This document shows positions 14,057-23,700 of a stretch of DNA of 24,578 nucleotides, in pieces; within the stretch, counting starts at the first letter, position 1, and each line of letters opens with the position of its first letter. The notes beneath the pieces were generated by a model, which saw only the letters and a list, made by a program, of their open reading frames with translations, searched no databases and was not told where the DNA came from. A program made the position numbers and the translations under genes. Source of the DNA: Clostridiales bacterium (GTDB lineage: Bacteria; Bacillota; Clostridia; Oscillospirales; CAG-382); contig QAKH01000017.1 in the NCBI GenBank assembly GCA_003343885.1, positions 1 to 24,578 on the forward strand, written 5' to 3'.

Positions 14057-14527
14057 TTATTTTTTCTTTTTGCATTTTCCTGTTATTTCGTCGATTTGTA
14101 TTTTCCATACGCCCGTAACCGAGAAACTTCTCTCAAGTTCGGAGTCAAAGTGATCAATGTGTTTTGGAGTGTAACGCATGCAAAGAGCTCGAAGGGCCTC
14201 GGTTTTTTCTTCTTTATCAGAAACTTCCGATATTTTTCCAAAAACCATTGCCGATTCATACTCGGTTGTAAATTTGTCCTCAAGCGGCTTTACATTTCCG
14301 ACGCAGACAAGACAAACTTGAGGATTTGTAGCTAAGATTTCAGATTTTTTTCCGGCTTTTGCTCCGTGAAAATATATGCAAGAGCCTATTCTCACAATGC
14401 TTAACGGAACAGCATACGGCTCATTTTGCAGGTCAGTCATGGAAAGTACCGCATACTCGCATTTATCGACTACCTCAAGTGCAAATTCAGAACTCATTTC
14501 CCGATCTTTTCGGCGCATTTGTATCAT
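14057..14527 (-). CDS. FMN-binding split-barrel (pyridoxamine 5'-phosphate oxidase/NimA-like) protein
   Basis: The 156-residue protein begins MIQMRRKDREM. It carries the pattern of the pyridoxamine-phosphate-oxidase-like flavin reductase group that includes NimA: CEYAVLSMTDLQNEPYAVPLS, YFHGAKAGKKSEILATNPQVCL and KFTTEYESAMVFGKI. Such proteins bind FMN or related flavins and reduce small molecules; substrates are rarely known. AGGAG lies 10 bases before the ATG at 14527. The MRRKDRE start three codons later is also possible. It ends in a Lys tract (KKKK). It sits between nrnA and lgt, with no obvious functional tie. Confidence 0.87.
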   Translation of the reverse strand: MIQMRRKDREMSSEFALEVVDKCEYAVLSMTDLQNEPYAVPLSIVRIGSCIYFHGAKAGKKSEILATNPQVCLVCVGNVKPLEDKFTTEYESAMVFGKISEVSDKEEKTEALRALCMRYTPKHIDHFDSELERSFSVTGVWKIQIDEITGKCKKKK

Positions 14528-14546
14528 CTTGTGTCAACTCCTGTTA

Positions 14547-14577
14547 TTTTATTAATTGGCTTATTTTTATTAATTGG
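14547..14577. repeat. 13-bp direct repeat between two genes
   Basis: TTTTATTAATTGG occurs at 14547-14559 and 14565-14577. It lies in the short gap between nrnA and the split-barrel gene and is probably chance or slippage in AT-rich DNA. Confidence 0.7.
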
Positions 14578-14583
14578 GTTAAT

Positions 14584-15591
14584 TTAAACTAAATATTTTT
14601 CCGCTTCTTTCAGAAAAAGCTGCAACGCAGTATCTTCGTCTTCAAAAATAGTACATCCTGCAGCCTTTTTGTGTCCACCTCCGCCAAAAGAGGCGCAAAG
14701 GGCGTTTAAATCTGTATCAATGTTGGCTCGAACAGAAAATTTATACCCGGTTTTACCGTCCGGATAAGTCTTTTCACGCATCATTGCGGAAATTTGTACA
14801 CCGCTTACCATGCGGGGAATTTGGGCGATAGCACCGGTATCCTCATCGGAAGCGCCTATCTTTTTTAATTCATCCTTTGTTATTGCAACAACTGCAACTC
14901 TGTTGTTAAAATAAAAATTCATTTTGCTGTATGCAAGTTTTTCGACTTCTATCTGTAAGATAGTCTTTGTGTCAAACAAAAGCCGGTTTATGCGCTCAGC
15001 GTCAATGCCGACACTGAGTAAATTTGACGCAATTTCATGAGTGAGGGAGGTGGTATTTCCGTACTTAAAACAGCCTGTATCTGAGGAAATAGCCGTATAC
15101 AGCGCCTCGCTGAGAGCTTTGTCAAATACATTGCTTTGCAGTACCATTGCATACATAGAAAAAACTGAATACAGTATTTCTCCGGTAGCGGCAGCTGTGC
15201 TGTCTGTGTACTTGTGCTCCGAAGCGATAGTAGTTGTTAAGTGATGGTCGATTGCAAGGTTGATTTTATCGGCAAAAGAAGCCTTGGCATTTCCAAGAAG
15301 CTCCGGGGTAGCAACATCGACACTGACTATATATTCATAATCAAATTCAATAGGAGCGTCTGAGTCTGTCAATTCAATGTACCTAACTTCACTTGATTTA
15401 GCGAAATTAAGATGCTTCGGAATAGCGGATGGCGACAAGACAGCACATTTCTTGCCGATCTTTTTCAAAAACAACGCAAGTGCGGTTGAGGAGCCGAGAG
15501 CGTCACCGTCAGGGTTATCATGGATAAGGATCAAAAAATTGTCATTGTCAGAAAAAATCTGAATTATTTCGTGTATCTTGTTATAATTCAT
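14584..15591 (-). CDS. nrnA: Bifunctional nanoRNase/pAp phosphatase, DHH family
   Basis: The 335-residue DHH-DHHA1 phosphoesterase has motif I HDNPDGDALGSS (24-35), a second aspartate in VSVDVA (about 91), the eponymous IDHH (about 114-117), SDTGCFKYGNTT, and the DHHA1-domain FGGGGHKKAAGC near the C-terminus. All metal-binding residues look present. Family members degrade 2-5 nt RNAs and dephosphorylate pAp, and this length fits NrnA. Some related proteins act on cyclic dinucleotide products, so exact substrate is inferred. The start overlaps the HAD gene stop (ATGA), which implies coupled translation; AGGAAA lies upstream. Confidence 0.9.
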   Translation of the reverse strand: MNYNKIHEIIQIFSDNDNFLILIHDNPDGDALGSSTALALFLKKIGKKCAVLSPSAIPKHLNFAKSSEVRYIELTDSDAPIEFDYEYIVSVDVATPELLGNAKASFADKINLAIDHHLTTTIASEHKYTDSTAAATGEILYSVFSMYAMVLQSNVFDKALSEALYTAISSDTGCFKYGNTTSLTHEIASNLLSVGIDAERINRLLFDTKTILQIEVEKLAYSKMNFYFNNRVAVVAITKDELKKIGASDEDTGAIAQIPRMVSGVQISAMMREKTYPDGKTGYKFSVRANIDTDLNALCASFGGGGHKKAAGCTIFEDEDTALQLFLKEAEKYLV

Positions 15592-16244
15592 ATCATCATT
15601 TCCTCATAAGACTGTATGTACCTGTCTGCAATAGATTTAATTTCAGTAATGTCAGCTCTCTGGAGCCTGTCTGAAACGGCAATTGTATAGTAATCATGCT
15701 TTTTACACATTTTTATGGCGAAAAGTACGTCCTCAAACACAGCTGTGTTATCTTTTGTACCGCCGAGATTGTTTAATGCCATGTCGTATACGGCAGGACC
15801 TTCGTGCTTGTCTATGTGTGCGTCATCCGGGGAAGTTACAATACAGTCAAAATACTCGTATAATCCCTTTTTTTGTAAAAACGGTACGCAAAGTGCCTTC
15901 GGAGTAGCTGTTGCGAGCGCAACGCCGCATCCTGTTTTTTTCAGATGACTCAGATATTCCTTAGCGTAAGGCTTAAGTTCTATGTCAGCACTGTGATATT
16001 TCAGTTTCATTCTCTCTTCGCACATTACCGACAGAACAGAAGAATCAACTGTTACGCCGTGGTTATCGAAAACCTTTTTTAAAATTTCGTTATATGTTGA
16101 CAAAACAAGCTCTTCACGCTCGGATTTTTCTATTTTTATGCCGCTTAATTCCTCAATTATATCAACCTGATAATTTCTCCACAAATGCATAGAGTCGATA
16201 AGAGTGCCGTCAAGGTCGAAAATTGCGTTTTTTATCTGCATCAT
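15588..16244 (-). CDS. HAD-superfamily hydrolase (subfamily IA)
   Basis: The 218-residue soluble phosphatase-like protein has motif I IFDLDGTLIDS (nucleophile Asp about 10, acid Asp about 12), a helical cap (about 18-85), motif II ALATATP, a Lys in the HIDKHEGPAVYDMAL region and motif III/IV AVFEDVLFAI. The layout matches beta-phosphoglucomutase/phosphoglycolate-type phosphatases, but the substrate cannot be told. Two adjacent ATGs (16244, 16241) follow AGGAG; the second has the more usual spacing, so the protein may start one residue later. It overlaps the preceding membrane-protein gene by about 35 bases and the following nrnA by 4, an arrangement of tight coupling. Confidence 0.88.
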   Translation of the reverse strand: MMQIKNAIFDLDGTLIDSMHLWRNYQVDIIEELSGIKIEKSEREELVLSTYNEILKKVFDNHGVTVDSSVLSVMCEERMKLKYHSADIELKPYAKEYLSHLKKTGCGVALATATPKALCVPFLQKKGLYEYFDCIVTSPDDAHIDKHEGPAVYDMALNNLGGTKDNTAVFEDVLFAIKMCKKHDYYTIAVSDRLQRADITEIKSIADRYIQSYEEMMI

Positions 16245-16782
16245 CTTTCTCCTTTTTGTTATTATCCTTATTGAAAATTTTGTTTTTTATCCTGTAATTA
16301 TAAAGTATCATTATTTTGCCTGTCAGCATTTCAAAGCAGGCAAAGAAGACGTTTGAGGAAATTATCAAAAGTATGTACAGGTATACCGGCTCGCCTGCCA
16401 GTCCGAAAAGTCCTTTAAACAGGAAGAAAAAGCACACCATTGCCGCATTGAACACTGTGAAATATATGATGAGCCTTAAAATTTTTAATTTTATATATTT
16501 TCTTACATACCATCTGAGAATCGGATAATACCCGAAAAAAAACGTAAATAAAATTGAGCAGCTTCTCATTGGCATCAAAATAAAACTTACAGCAAATGAC
16601 GACGCAAAAACAAGAAAAGCATGCATGACGTCAGTTTCCTGAAGAATAACATGTACAATAAGTGACGCAGCGGCTGCACATGCAAGGTCGAGCATGTCAA
16701 ACGCGCTGCCGATTAAGAGTATTGTAGCCGACAATGCGGCGGCCATGGCTGAAAATGCAAGTTTGCGTATACCGTCTTTCAT
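16210..16782 (-). CDS. Small multi-pass membrane protein, function unknown
   Basis: About 190 residues with five or six hydrophobic segments and a strongly basic, Lys/Asn/Asp-rich cytosolic tail. The start MKDGIRKLAFSAMAAALSATI and the FFFGYYPILRWYVRKY segment look like an uncharacterised clostridial membrane-protein family with an ECF-transporter-substrate-subunit-like appearance; I cannot confirm that relation. Three in-frame starts exist: GTG 16797 (overlaps the ribosome site), TTG 16788 (6 bases after GAGGTG) and ATG 16782 (12 bases after). I favour the ATG because the family usually begins there. It is first in the operon leading to lgt, with a promoter at 16806-16834. Confidence 0.75.
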   Translation of the reverse strand: MKDGIRKLAFSAMAAALSATILLIGSAFDMLDLACAAAASLIVHVILQETDVMHAFLVFASSFAVSFILMPMRSCSILFTFFFGYYPILRWYVRKYIKLKILRLIIYFTVFNAAMVCFFFLFKGLFGLAGEPVYLYILLIISSNVFFACFEMLTGKIMILYNYRIKNKIFNKDNNKKEKDDADKKRNFRP

Positions 16783-16805
16783 GCCCAATTTAATCACCTC
16801 AAGAG

Positions 16806-16834
16806 ATTATACAGCATTTTTTACTAAAATACAA
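16806..16834 (-). promoter_or_regulatory. Promoter for the membrane protein-HAD-nrnA-lgt operon
   Basis: On the minus strand, TTGTAT (16829-16834) and TATAAT (16806-16811) are 17 bases apart. The expected start (about 16799) lies at or next to the GAGGTG ribosome site, giving a very short leader. Confidence 0.75.
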
Positions 16835-16936
16835 GTAAAACTTTAAAATAAATAGGTTATAAATACATAAAACTTAGTGTTTTTGAAAAATATAATCTCT
16901 GATTATGCAAAAAATAATAAATTTCATATAATACTA

Positions 16937-16965
16937 TTGCATTTACGAATAATTTGATGTATAAT
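16937..16965 (+). promoter_or_regulatory. Promoter for the aminotransferase-purB operon
   Basis: TTGCAT (16937-16942) and TATAAT (16960-16965) are 17 bases apart. A small hairpin, ATTCAGC (16967-16973) with GCTGAAT (16986-16992), lies right at the expected transcript start, leaving about 57 bases of leader before the start codon. Confidence 0.75.
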
Positions 16966-17028
16966 AATTCAGCAATGCTGTTATGGCTGAATACTTTGAC
17001 TTAAAACAATTGAAAGGGTATGTAAATA

Positions 17029-18309
17029 ATGAATTATCTGTCGATGAACCTGCAGGAACTCCAAAAGCAGGAAGAATTGCTGTTGAAAGAGTACGAAAAG
17101 CAAAAGGAAAAGGGCTTGAAAATCGATATGACAAGAGGCAAGCCTTGCTCTGAACAGCTTGATTTGTCGGAAGGTATGTTGACTGCGATTTCCACAAACG
17201 CTGATTGTCTTACCGACTACGGCTTTGATTGCCGTAACTACGGACTTGTTGACGGACTTGATTACGCAAAGAAGATATTTTCCGATATCATAGGCGTGCC
17301 GTGGAATCAGATTATTGTCGGAGGAAACTCAAGCCTTAATCTCATGTATGACGCTGTTGCGCGTTATATGCTGTATGGTGTGAACGGTGAAAAGCCTTGG
17401 GTAAAGCAGGAAAAAATAAAGTTTTTATGTCCTGTTCCGGGCTATGACAGACACTTCGCAATTTGCGAGTCGCTGGGAATAGAAATGGTAAACGTACCTT
17501 TGCTTGCGGACGGTCCTGACATGGATATGGTTGAAAAACTTATAAAAGATGAAACAGTCAAGGGAATGTGGTGCGTTCCTAAGTACAGCAACCCGACAGG
17601 TATAACATATTCTCCGAGCATAATCAAGAGAATTGCAGCGATGAAGCCTGCCGCAAAAGATTTCAGACTGTTCTGGGATAATGCGTATGCCGTTCACGAT
17701 ATTTACGAAGACGGAGACGTGCTTATCGATATACTTCCGGAGTGCGAAGCGTGCGGAAACGGCAACATGCCGCTTATTTTCACATCTACATCAAAGATTA
17801 CCTATCCCGGCTCAGGTGTGTCGGCAATAGGCGGTTCAAAGGAAAATATTGACTATATTAAGTCAATTATGCAGAAACAGACAATCGGTCACGACAAGAT
17901 GAATATGTGGCGTCATGTTAAATATTTCAAGAGTGCCGACGGCATTAGAGAGTATATGAAAAAGCACGCAGCAATTTTAAAACCGAAGTTTGAAATATGC
18001 CAAAAAGTGTTAGAAGAGAACTTGGCAGATACGGGCGTTGCAATGTGGACAAAGCCAAAAGGCGGATATTTTATAAGCCTTAATGTTTATGCAGGCTGCG
18101 CTATGAAAACGGTAGAACTTGCAAAAGAAGCCGGAGTAGTTGTTACCGAAGCAGGTGCTACTTTCCCGTATCACAAAGATCCCGGAGATACAAATATCAG
18201 AATCGCACCGTCTTTCCCGAAAACAGACGAACTCGAAAAGGGAATGGAAGTGCTTTGTGCGTGCGCAAAGCTTGCGGCAGTACAAAAACTTATTGAAGAG
18301 AAGAAATAA
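17029..18309 (+). CDS. Aspartate aminotransferase-like PLP enzyme (class I, subgroup Ic type)
   Basis: The 426-residue fold-type I PLP enzyme begins with a helical N-terminus, then MTRGKPCSEQLDLS and the NYGLVDGLDYAKKIFSDIIG region. PLP-site features are GGNSSLNLMYD, PKYSNPTG (Asn binding the cofactor ring), WDNAYAVHD (Asp/Tyr) and the Schiff-base lysine at about 256 in STSKITYPGSG. This pattern is that of the aminotransferase group first mis-named MocR-like and later shown to include aspartate aminotransferases (PF12897 type). It would interconvert aspartate/2-oxoglutarate and oxaloacetate/glutamate. AAAGGG lies about 10 bases before the ATG. purB, whose pathway uses aspartate, follows 72 bases later with no terminator between. 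Confidence 0.88.
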   Translation: MNYLSMNLQELQKQEELLLKEYEKQKEKGLKIDMTRGKPCSEQLDLSEGMLTAISTNADCLTDYGFDCRNYGLVDGLDYAKKIFSDIIGVPWNQIIVGGNSSLNLMYDAVARYMLYGVNGEKPWVKQEKIKFLCPVPGYDRHFAICESLGIEMVNVPLLADGPDMDMVEKLIKDETVKGMWCVPKYSNPTGITYSPSIIKRIAAMKPAAKDFRLFWDNAYAVHDIYEDGDVLIDILPECEACGNGNMPLIFTSTSKITYPGSGVSAIGGSKENIDYIKSIMQKQTIGHDKMNMWRHVKYFKSADGIREYMKKHAAILKPKFEICQKVLEENLADTGVAMWTKPKGGYFISLNVYAGCAMKTVELAKEAGVVVTEAGATFPYHKDPGDTNIRIAPSFPKTDELEKGMEVLCACAKLAAVQKLIEEKK

Positions 18310-18381
18310 TAATACAAGAACAATATAAGAAGCAAGTAATTTTGAAAAATATAAAAGGTTCAGAAAAAAAGGAGAAGTAAA

Positions 18382-19818
18382 ATGACTGATTACAATTCAT
18401 ACGTCAGCCCTTTTTCTACACGTTATGCATCGTCTGAAATGCAGTACGTATTTTCTTCAAACATGAAATTCGGCACCTGGAGAAAGCTTTGGCTGTCGCT
18501 CGCAAAGGCAGAGCAGAAACTCGGTCTTGACATTACTGATGAACAGATTGCCGAAATGTCACAGCATCTCGACGATATTGACTATGATGTTGCCGCAGCA
18601 AGAGAGAAAGAAGTCCGCCATGACGTAATGGCACATGTATATACATTCGGAAAAGTGTGCCCCAAGGCAGCTCCGATAATACATTTGGGAGCCACTTCCT
18701 GCTACGTAGGTGACAATGCCGATATCATAGCACTGCGCGAAGCAATGTTAATTACCGAGAAGAAGCTTTGCTCTGTTATATCTAATTTAACCGAATTTGC
18801 CTTGAAATACAAAGATATGCCATGTCTTGCATATACTCACTTGCAGCCGGCGCAGGCAACAACCGTAGGAAAACGAGCAACTCTATGGATAAATGAGCTT
18901 CTCTACGACCTTGACGAATTGAGATACCGCCTCTCATCTCTCAAAATGCTCGGTTCCAAAGGTACTACCGGAACACAGGCAAGCTTCATGGAGCTGTTTG
19001 AAGGCGATGAAGCGAAGGTTAAAGAACTTGAAGCGCTGATATGCAAAGATTTTGGCTTTGACGGCGTAGTACCTGTATCAGGGCAGACATATTCGAGAAA
19101 AATCGACGCGGCAATACTTGCAACACTCTCCGGAATTGCGCAGAGCGCTTACAAGTTTGCGAACGATTTGAGAATACTCCAGTCATTTAAAGAAATGGAA
19201 GAACCGTTCGAGTCGCATCAGATTGGTTCGTCCGCAATGCCGTATAAGCGCAACCCCATGAGAAGCGAAAGAATATGCGCTCTTGCCAGATACGTAATTT
19301 GCGACTCTTTGAATCCGGCGTTTACTGCGGCAACACAATGGTTTGAAAGAACGCTTGATGACTCGGCAAATAAGCGTATTTCCGTTGCCGAGGCATTTCT
19401 TGCCATTGATTCAATATTAAATATCTACATAAACGTAACAAACGGTTTAGTAGTTTATCCTAAAATGGTGCGAGCAAGACTTATGGCAGAGCTTCCGTTT
19501 ATGGCGAGCGAAAACATCATGATGGACGCCGTAAAGAAAGGCGGAAACCGTCAGGAACTGCATGAGAGAATCAGAACACATGCAATGGACGCCGGAAAAG
19601 TAGTGAAAGAGCAGGGCGGAGCAAACGACCTTCTTGAACGTATTGCGGCAGACCCGGCGTTTGGGCTGACAATGGAGGAAATACAAAAAATTGTCGTTCC
19701 GGAAAACTATACCGGAAGATCATCAAGCCAAGTAGTAGAATTTGTTGAAAACTGCGTCAAACCCGCTCTTGCTAAGTTTAAAGGCGAACTCGGAAAAGAC
19801 TTTGAACTGACGGTTTAA
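18382..19818 (+). CDS. purB: Adenylosuccinate lyase
   Basis: This enzyme splits SAICAR to AICAR and adenylosuccinate to AMP, releasing fumarate, in purine synthesis. The 478-residue protein has the fumarase/aspartase-superfamily layout. Seen are HLGATSCYVGDNAD, the catalytic-histidine stretch THLQPAQATTVGKRA, KGTTGTQASF, and the flexible signature loop SSAMPYKRNPMRSERICALA (about 282-301) with the catalytic Ser. AGGAG lies 7 bases before the ATG. The upstream aminotransferase can supply aspartate, the amino donor consumed one step earlier, so co-expression makes sense. A perfect 7-bp inverted repeat (19819-19833) begins right after the stop codon. Confidence 0.96.
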   Translation: MTDYNSYVSPFSTRYASSEMQYVFSSNMKFGTWRKLWLSLAKAEQKLGLDITDEQIAEMSQHLDDIDYDVAAAREKEVRHDVMAHVYTFGKVCPKAAPIIHLGATSCYVGDNADIIALREAMLITEKKLCSVISNLTEFALKYKDMPCLAYTHLQPAQATTVGKRATLWINELLYDLDELRYRLSSLKMLGSKGTTGTQASFMELFEGDEAKVKELEALICKDFGFDGVVPVSGQTYSRKIDAAILATLSGIAQSAYKFANDLRILQSFKEMEEPFESHQIGSSAMPYKRNPMRSERICALARYVICDSLNPAFTAATQWFERTLDDSANKRISVAEAFLAIDSILNIYINVTNGLVVYPKMVRARLMAELPFMASENIMMDAVKKGGNRQELHERIRTHAMDAGKVVKEQGGANDLLERIAADPAFGLTMEEIQKIVVPENYTGRSSSQVVEFVENCVKPALAKFKGELGKDFELTV

Positions 19819-19851
19819 AATAAACGGTTTATTATAATTGAGGTAAGTTGT

Positions 19852-20661
19852 ATGGAAACAGTAAAGCTGTGGGAAAAACAAACACCATATTTTGTACCTG
19901 AGTACAGTCAAGAAGAAACAACTCTTACTTTGTATCATGCTGAAAATCCAAGCAAAGAAAAAGGTTTTGTAATCATTTGTCCCGGCGGAGCTTATGTCGG
20001 GCGAGCATATCATGAGGGAGAGCCGGTCGCGCAAATGCTCAATAAAGCGGGAATATCGGCGGCTGTTCTCAATTACCGTGTTGCTCCTTACAAACACCCG
20101 GCGATGCTTGCAGACGCGAACAGAGCAGTGCGCTTTGTAAGATATCACGCAGAGCAGTGGAAAATTGATCCGGAGAAAATTGCTATACTGGGTTTTTCAG
20201 CCGGAGGACATCTTGCCGTTTCCGCCTGTGAGCACTATGATTACGGAAAGACGCAAGATGAGAGCGCTGACGAGATTGACCGCATGTCTTCACGTCCGAA
20301 TGCCGGAATTTTTTGCTACCCGGTTGCAACTCTTGATACCGAATTTACTCATTTAGGAACTCTCCGTAGCTTGCTGGGGGATACTCCTGATGAGAAGCTT
20401 GTTCATAAACTTTCCGGTCAGAACAGCGTTCCGGATGACTGCCCGCCTGTATTTATTTGGCATACTGCTGAAGATCAAGGCGTAGATGTAAATAACAGCC
20501 TCTTGCTTGCACAAGCCCTCAAGCGCAAAAAAATTCCGTTTGAACTGCATGTGTTCCCGTATGGCGCACATGGTCTCGGATTAGCCGAAGAAAATGAAAA
20601 CGTAAGTCAGTGGTCAAAGCTTCTTGTGTCCTGGCTTAAATTGTACGGATTCCTCGGATAA
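19852..20661 (+). CDS. Alpha/beta-hydrolase, esterase/acetyl-xylan-esterase-like
   Basis: The 269-residue protein has no signal peptide, so it acts in the cytosol. The alpha/beta-hydrolase features are the oxyanion-hole region ICPGGAYVGRA, the nucleophile elbow GFSAGGH (Ser about 116), an acid residue near HTAEDQGVDVNNS, and the catalytic His about 240 in YGAHGLG. The closest match in layout is the BD-FAE/acetyl-xylan-esterase-type family (dienelactone-hydrolase-like) that removes acetyl or feruloyl groups from carbohydrates, but the substrate is not proven. GAGGT lies about 8 bases before the ATG. It follows purB by 33 bases and ends the operon at the strong terminator. Confidence 0.85.
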   Translation: METVKLWEKQTPYFVPEYSQEETTLTLYHAENPSKEKGFVIICPGGAYVGRAYHEGEPVAQMLNKAGISAAVLNYRVAPYKHPAMLADANRAVRFVRYHAEQWKIDPEKIAILGFSAGGHLAVSACEHYDYGKTQDESADEIDRMSSRPNAGIFCYPVATLDTEFTHLGTLRSLLGDTPDEKLVHKLSGQNSVPDDCPPVFIWHTAEDQGVDVNNSLLLAQALKRKKIPFELHVFPYGAHGLGLAEENENVSQWSKLLVSWLKLYGFLG

Positions 20662-20709
20662 ATACGTATGTATAATTAAACTCAAATAATAATGGTAACA
20701 ATAAATTTA

Positions 20710-20750
20710 AAGAGCACTGTGGCGAAATTGCCGCAGTGCTCTTGGTTTTA
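20710..20750. terminator. Bidirectional terminator between convergent genes
   Basis: A 14-pair stem (20710-20723 with 20730-20743, one G-T pair) has a 6-base loop. On the plus strand GGTTTTA follows; on the minus strand TTTAAATTTATT follows. It serves the purB operon and the large repeat-protein gene. Confidence 0.9.
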
Positions 20751-20765
20751 TTATTGTTAATTCGG

Positions 20766-23700
20766 TTAAAGAGAAGCATCGATAGGCTTTTCAATCAAGG
20801 TCAGCGTATCAGTATCAACGATAGAAACAGTGCAATTTGATGCATTTTTTATGTTTGTTATTGTGATATTAACGGGACGAGCTGAGTCAGGATTATTAAG
20901 AGTCAAGGACTTAAAGCCGATCATCTTTCCACGCTCATCATATACACCAACAAGAATGGAGCATCTTTGTACATGCACATATTTTAAATCTAAAGTGATA
21001 TCCATAGTACCGTCGTCAGTACTGTAATCAAATTCAGTAACCGTAAGACTGTTCTTGGGGTTTGTAAAAGCTTTAAGAACAGGGAAAGCGTCAGAATTTA
21101 TCTGCCATACTTCTTCAGTGTAAAAACCTAATTCCGTGAGATAAACTTCTTCGTAGAAAAGATTTATATATTTTTCCAATTTTACGTTTTCGTTTTTCGG
21201 AATAATGTCTCCGGTTATGGTCATCTTGCTGTAGTAACGGCAGTTGTTAACATCGGCGTACTCGTCTGCATAGGCATATATCGCACCGGCATATGAGGAA
21301 TTATCAGAGCTTGACTTGGATGATACAGAACCGGTTGCAAAGCAGCTGCGAATGTTTCCGGATTTGTCAGATGAGCTGGCTTGCGTGGACTCGGAAATAG
21401 ATCCGGCAATGCCTGCCGCATAGGAAGATACTTCGGAAACAGAAGTGATGTTTCCTGAATAATAGCAATTTGCAATTCCGGATAAGCCTCCGGATGAAGA
21501 CACAAGTTTGCCGACAATTCCGCCGACAATCGCGGATGCTTTTGAATCAACCGAAATATCTGCAACAACATAGCAGTTGGTTATATGAACATTTGAATCG
21601 GCATTTTCGGAAACATATCCTGCAATACCGCCAAAGTAGACTGTGTTACCGTTTGCAATAGCAGCAGCGGTTGCCTTACATTCTGAAATTATCGTGTCAG
21701 TTTCATTTCCGTCTGCTGAAACATATCCCGCTATAAAACCAACATAGTTTTCAGCCGCTTCTGATATGCCGGTTGTGTTTACGTTGTCAGCCGAAAGTTT
21801 TGTTATAGTTGCATTTTTCACATAACCGAAGATGCCGGCATATGCTGATGCTTCAAGGTCAAGGAAGAAGTTTGAAATTGTATAACCATTTCCGTTAAAA
21901 GTACCGGTAAATGGGTATTTCTCGGTTCCGATAGGAGTCCAAATCTGCCCTGACAGATCTATATCATGGGTCAGCTCATAATTGGCTGAGGCAAGATCAG
22001 AAGAATTTTGCAGTGCTTGTGCAAGATAAAACAGTTGATATGCGTCAGTGATAACATATGGATTTTCTGATGTACCATCACCTGACAGGAACGGATATGA
22101 TGAAATTCCATCCCATGCAGTGTTTTCGGATTTTTTATAAACAGCGTAATACGTAGTGTTTTTCTTTATTGTTACGTTTTCGGTGTCTAAGGGATTTCCG
22201 TTTTCAGAGAGCGACCAGTGAGAGAAAGTGTACGTATAAATGTCGTCGCTTGGCTTTTGAGGAGCTTCAGGGAATATAACAGTTTCACCGTATTCAAACT
22301 CCTGCGAATGGAAAATTTCTCCCATAGCACTGAAACTTGCAGTGAATTTCGTTAATTCTTCAGAGTAATTAGCGTAAAAATTCGTGTTCCCGTATATATT
22401 ATACTCTTCAGGAACAACAGCCGTTCCATCCGGATACAAAGACCAGTGTGAAAAAACTTTTTCAGTTCCTACAGGCTTGGAAGGAGCTTGAGGAGAAGAA
22501 CCTGACGCAATATTTTCTTCAATACTGAGTGTCTTTTCGCCATCTAAGAATCTTGCGGTGTATAAGAAATTCCCGTGTGGATTAGGGGAGAGCTGAGGTG
22601 TGTTAAGCGTTGCGTCGTCATATATCCAAATTTGAGAGTCAAAGCCTGCGTAAGATGAAAGATCATTATCAGTTCCGACCGGAATAAGTGTTTCGACCGG
22701 AGATTCGGTTTGTTGAACAGAAATAAGTGAAGACTCATGAGCATAGCAAGCGATAAATGCAATATCATCTTGAATAGCTGAAACAAATCTTCCGCCGGCA
22801 GAAGCTGCTGAATTATTATCTATTACGCTTCCGGAAGAATAGCAAGAGTCAAGAGTAAGCGTAGCGTTGGGAAAAGCTCCTGCCACGCTTGTAAATCCTG
22901 CGATGTAAGACGTGAACATCTTGCTTTTTGAGTATACGTTGGCGGTAGAATAACAATTTCTGATAATGAGATCCGGCGTGTTGGAAACAGCATAACCTGA
23001 AAAACCGCCTGCGTATATCTCACCATAGCCTTGTGAAGTTATTCCTCCGACACTGTAAGAAGTGTCAACGGTTATTGTTGCTGTATCGCCAGTGCCAATA
23101 TAACCTAAAAGCCCTCCTGCGTATATGTTGTCCTTAATATTTGAACGCTGAGCAGTGGAGATTGCTGAAATATCAGCGTTTGCGAAAGAATTTGAAATTG
23201 ATACAGTACCGGAAATAGATGCGGTGTAACCGATAAGTCCGCCGGTGCGGATAAACAGTTCATCAGCAAAATCCGGCATTTTGGCTTCAACTGTTGATGA
23301 GAGCCGGACGTCGGCAGAGCAGTCGGATACGGAGATTGTCGCTCCTTCCGATGAATGAATATATCCTGCAAGTCCTCCGCTGTAAACATTGGCAATTTGG
23401 CTGGTAAGCGTTACTTTAGAGTCGGTAACATGACAGTTTTCTATTGAGGATGTAACACCATTTCCTATGGACAGTAATCTGCCGACAATTCCTCCGAAGT
23501 AAATATAATCGTCCGTATCTATGACTACAGTTAAATCAGAAACATTAAAGTTTTTAATTGTACCGTTGTATACCAGTCCGAAAAAGCCTGCATATCTTGT
23601 GTTGACAATTGAGAAATTTGATACAGTATAGCCTTTTCCGTCAAATACTCCTTTAAATGTGTAGTCGTACGCCGCATCGTTGCTGAAATAACCGATAGGC

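Noticed and set aside
16835..17028. Riboswitch upstream of the aminotransferase-purB operon
   Set aside because: Only a small hairpin is present after the promoter; the leader is too short and lacks any known aptamer pattern.
22544..23395. Several open frames overlapping the large repeat protein
   Set aside because: They are alternate frames of repetitive coding sequence without ribosome sites.
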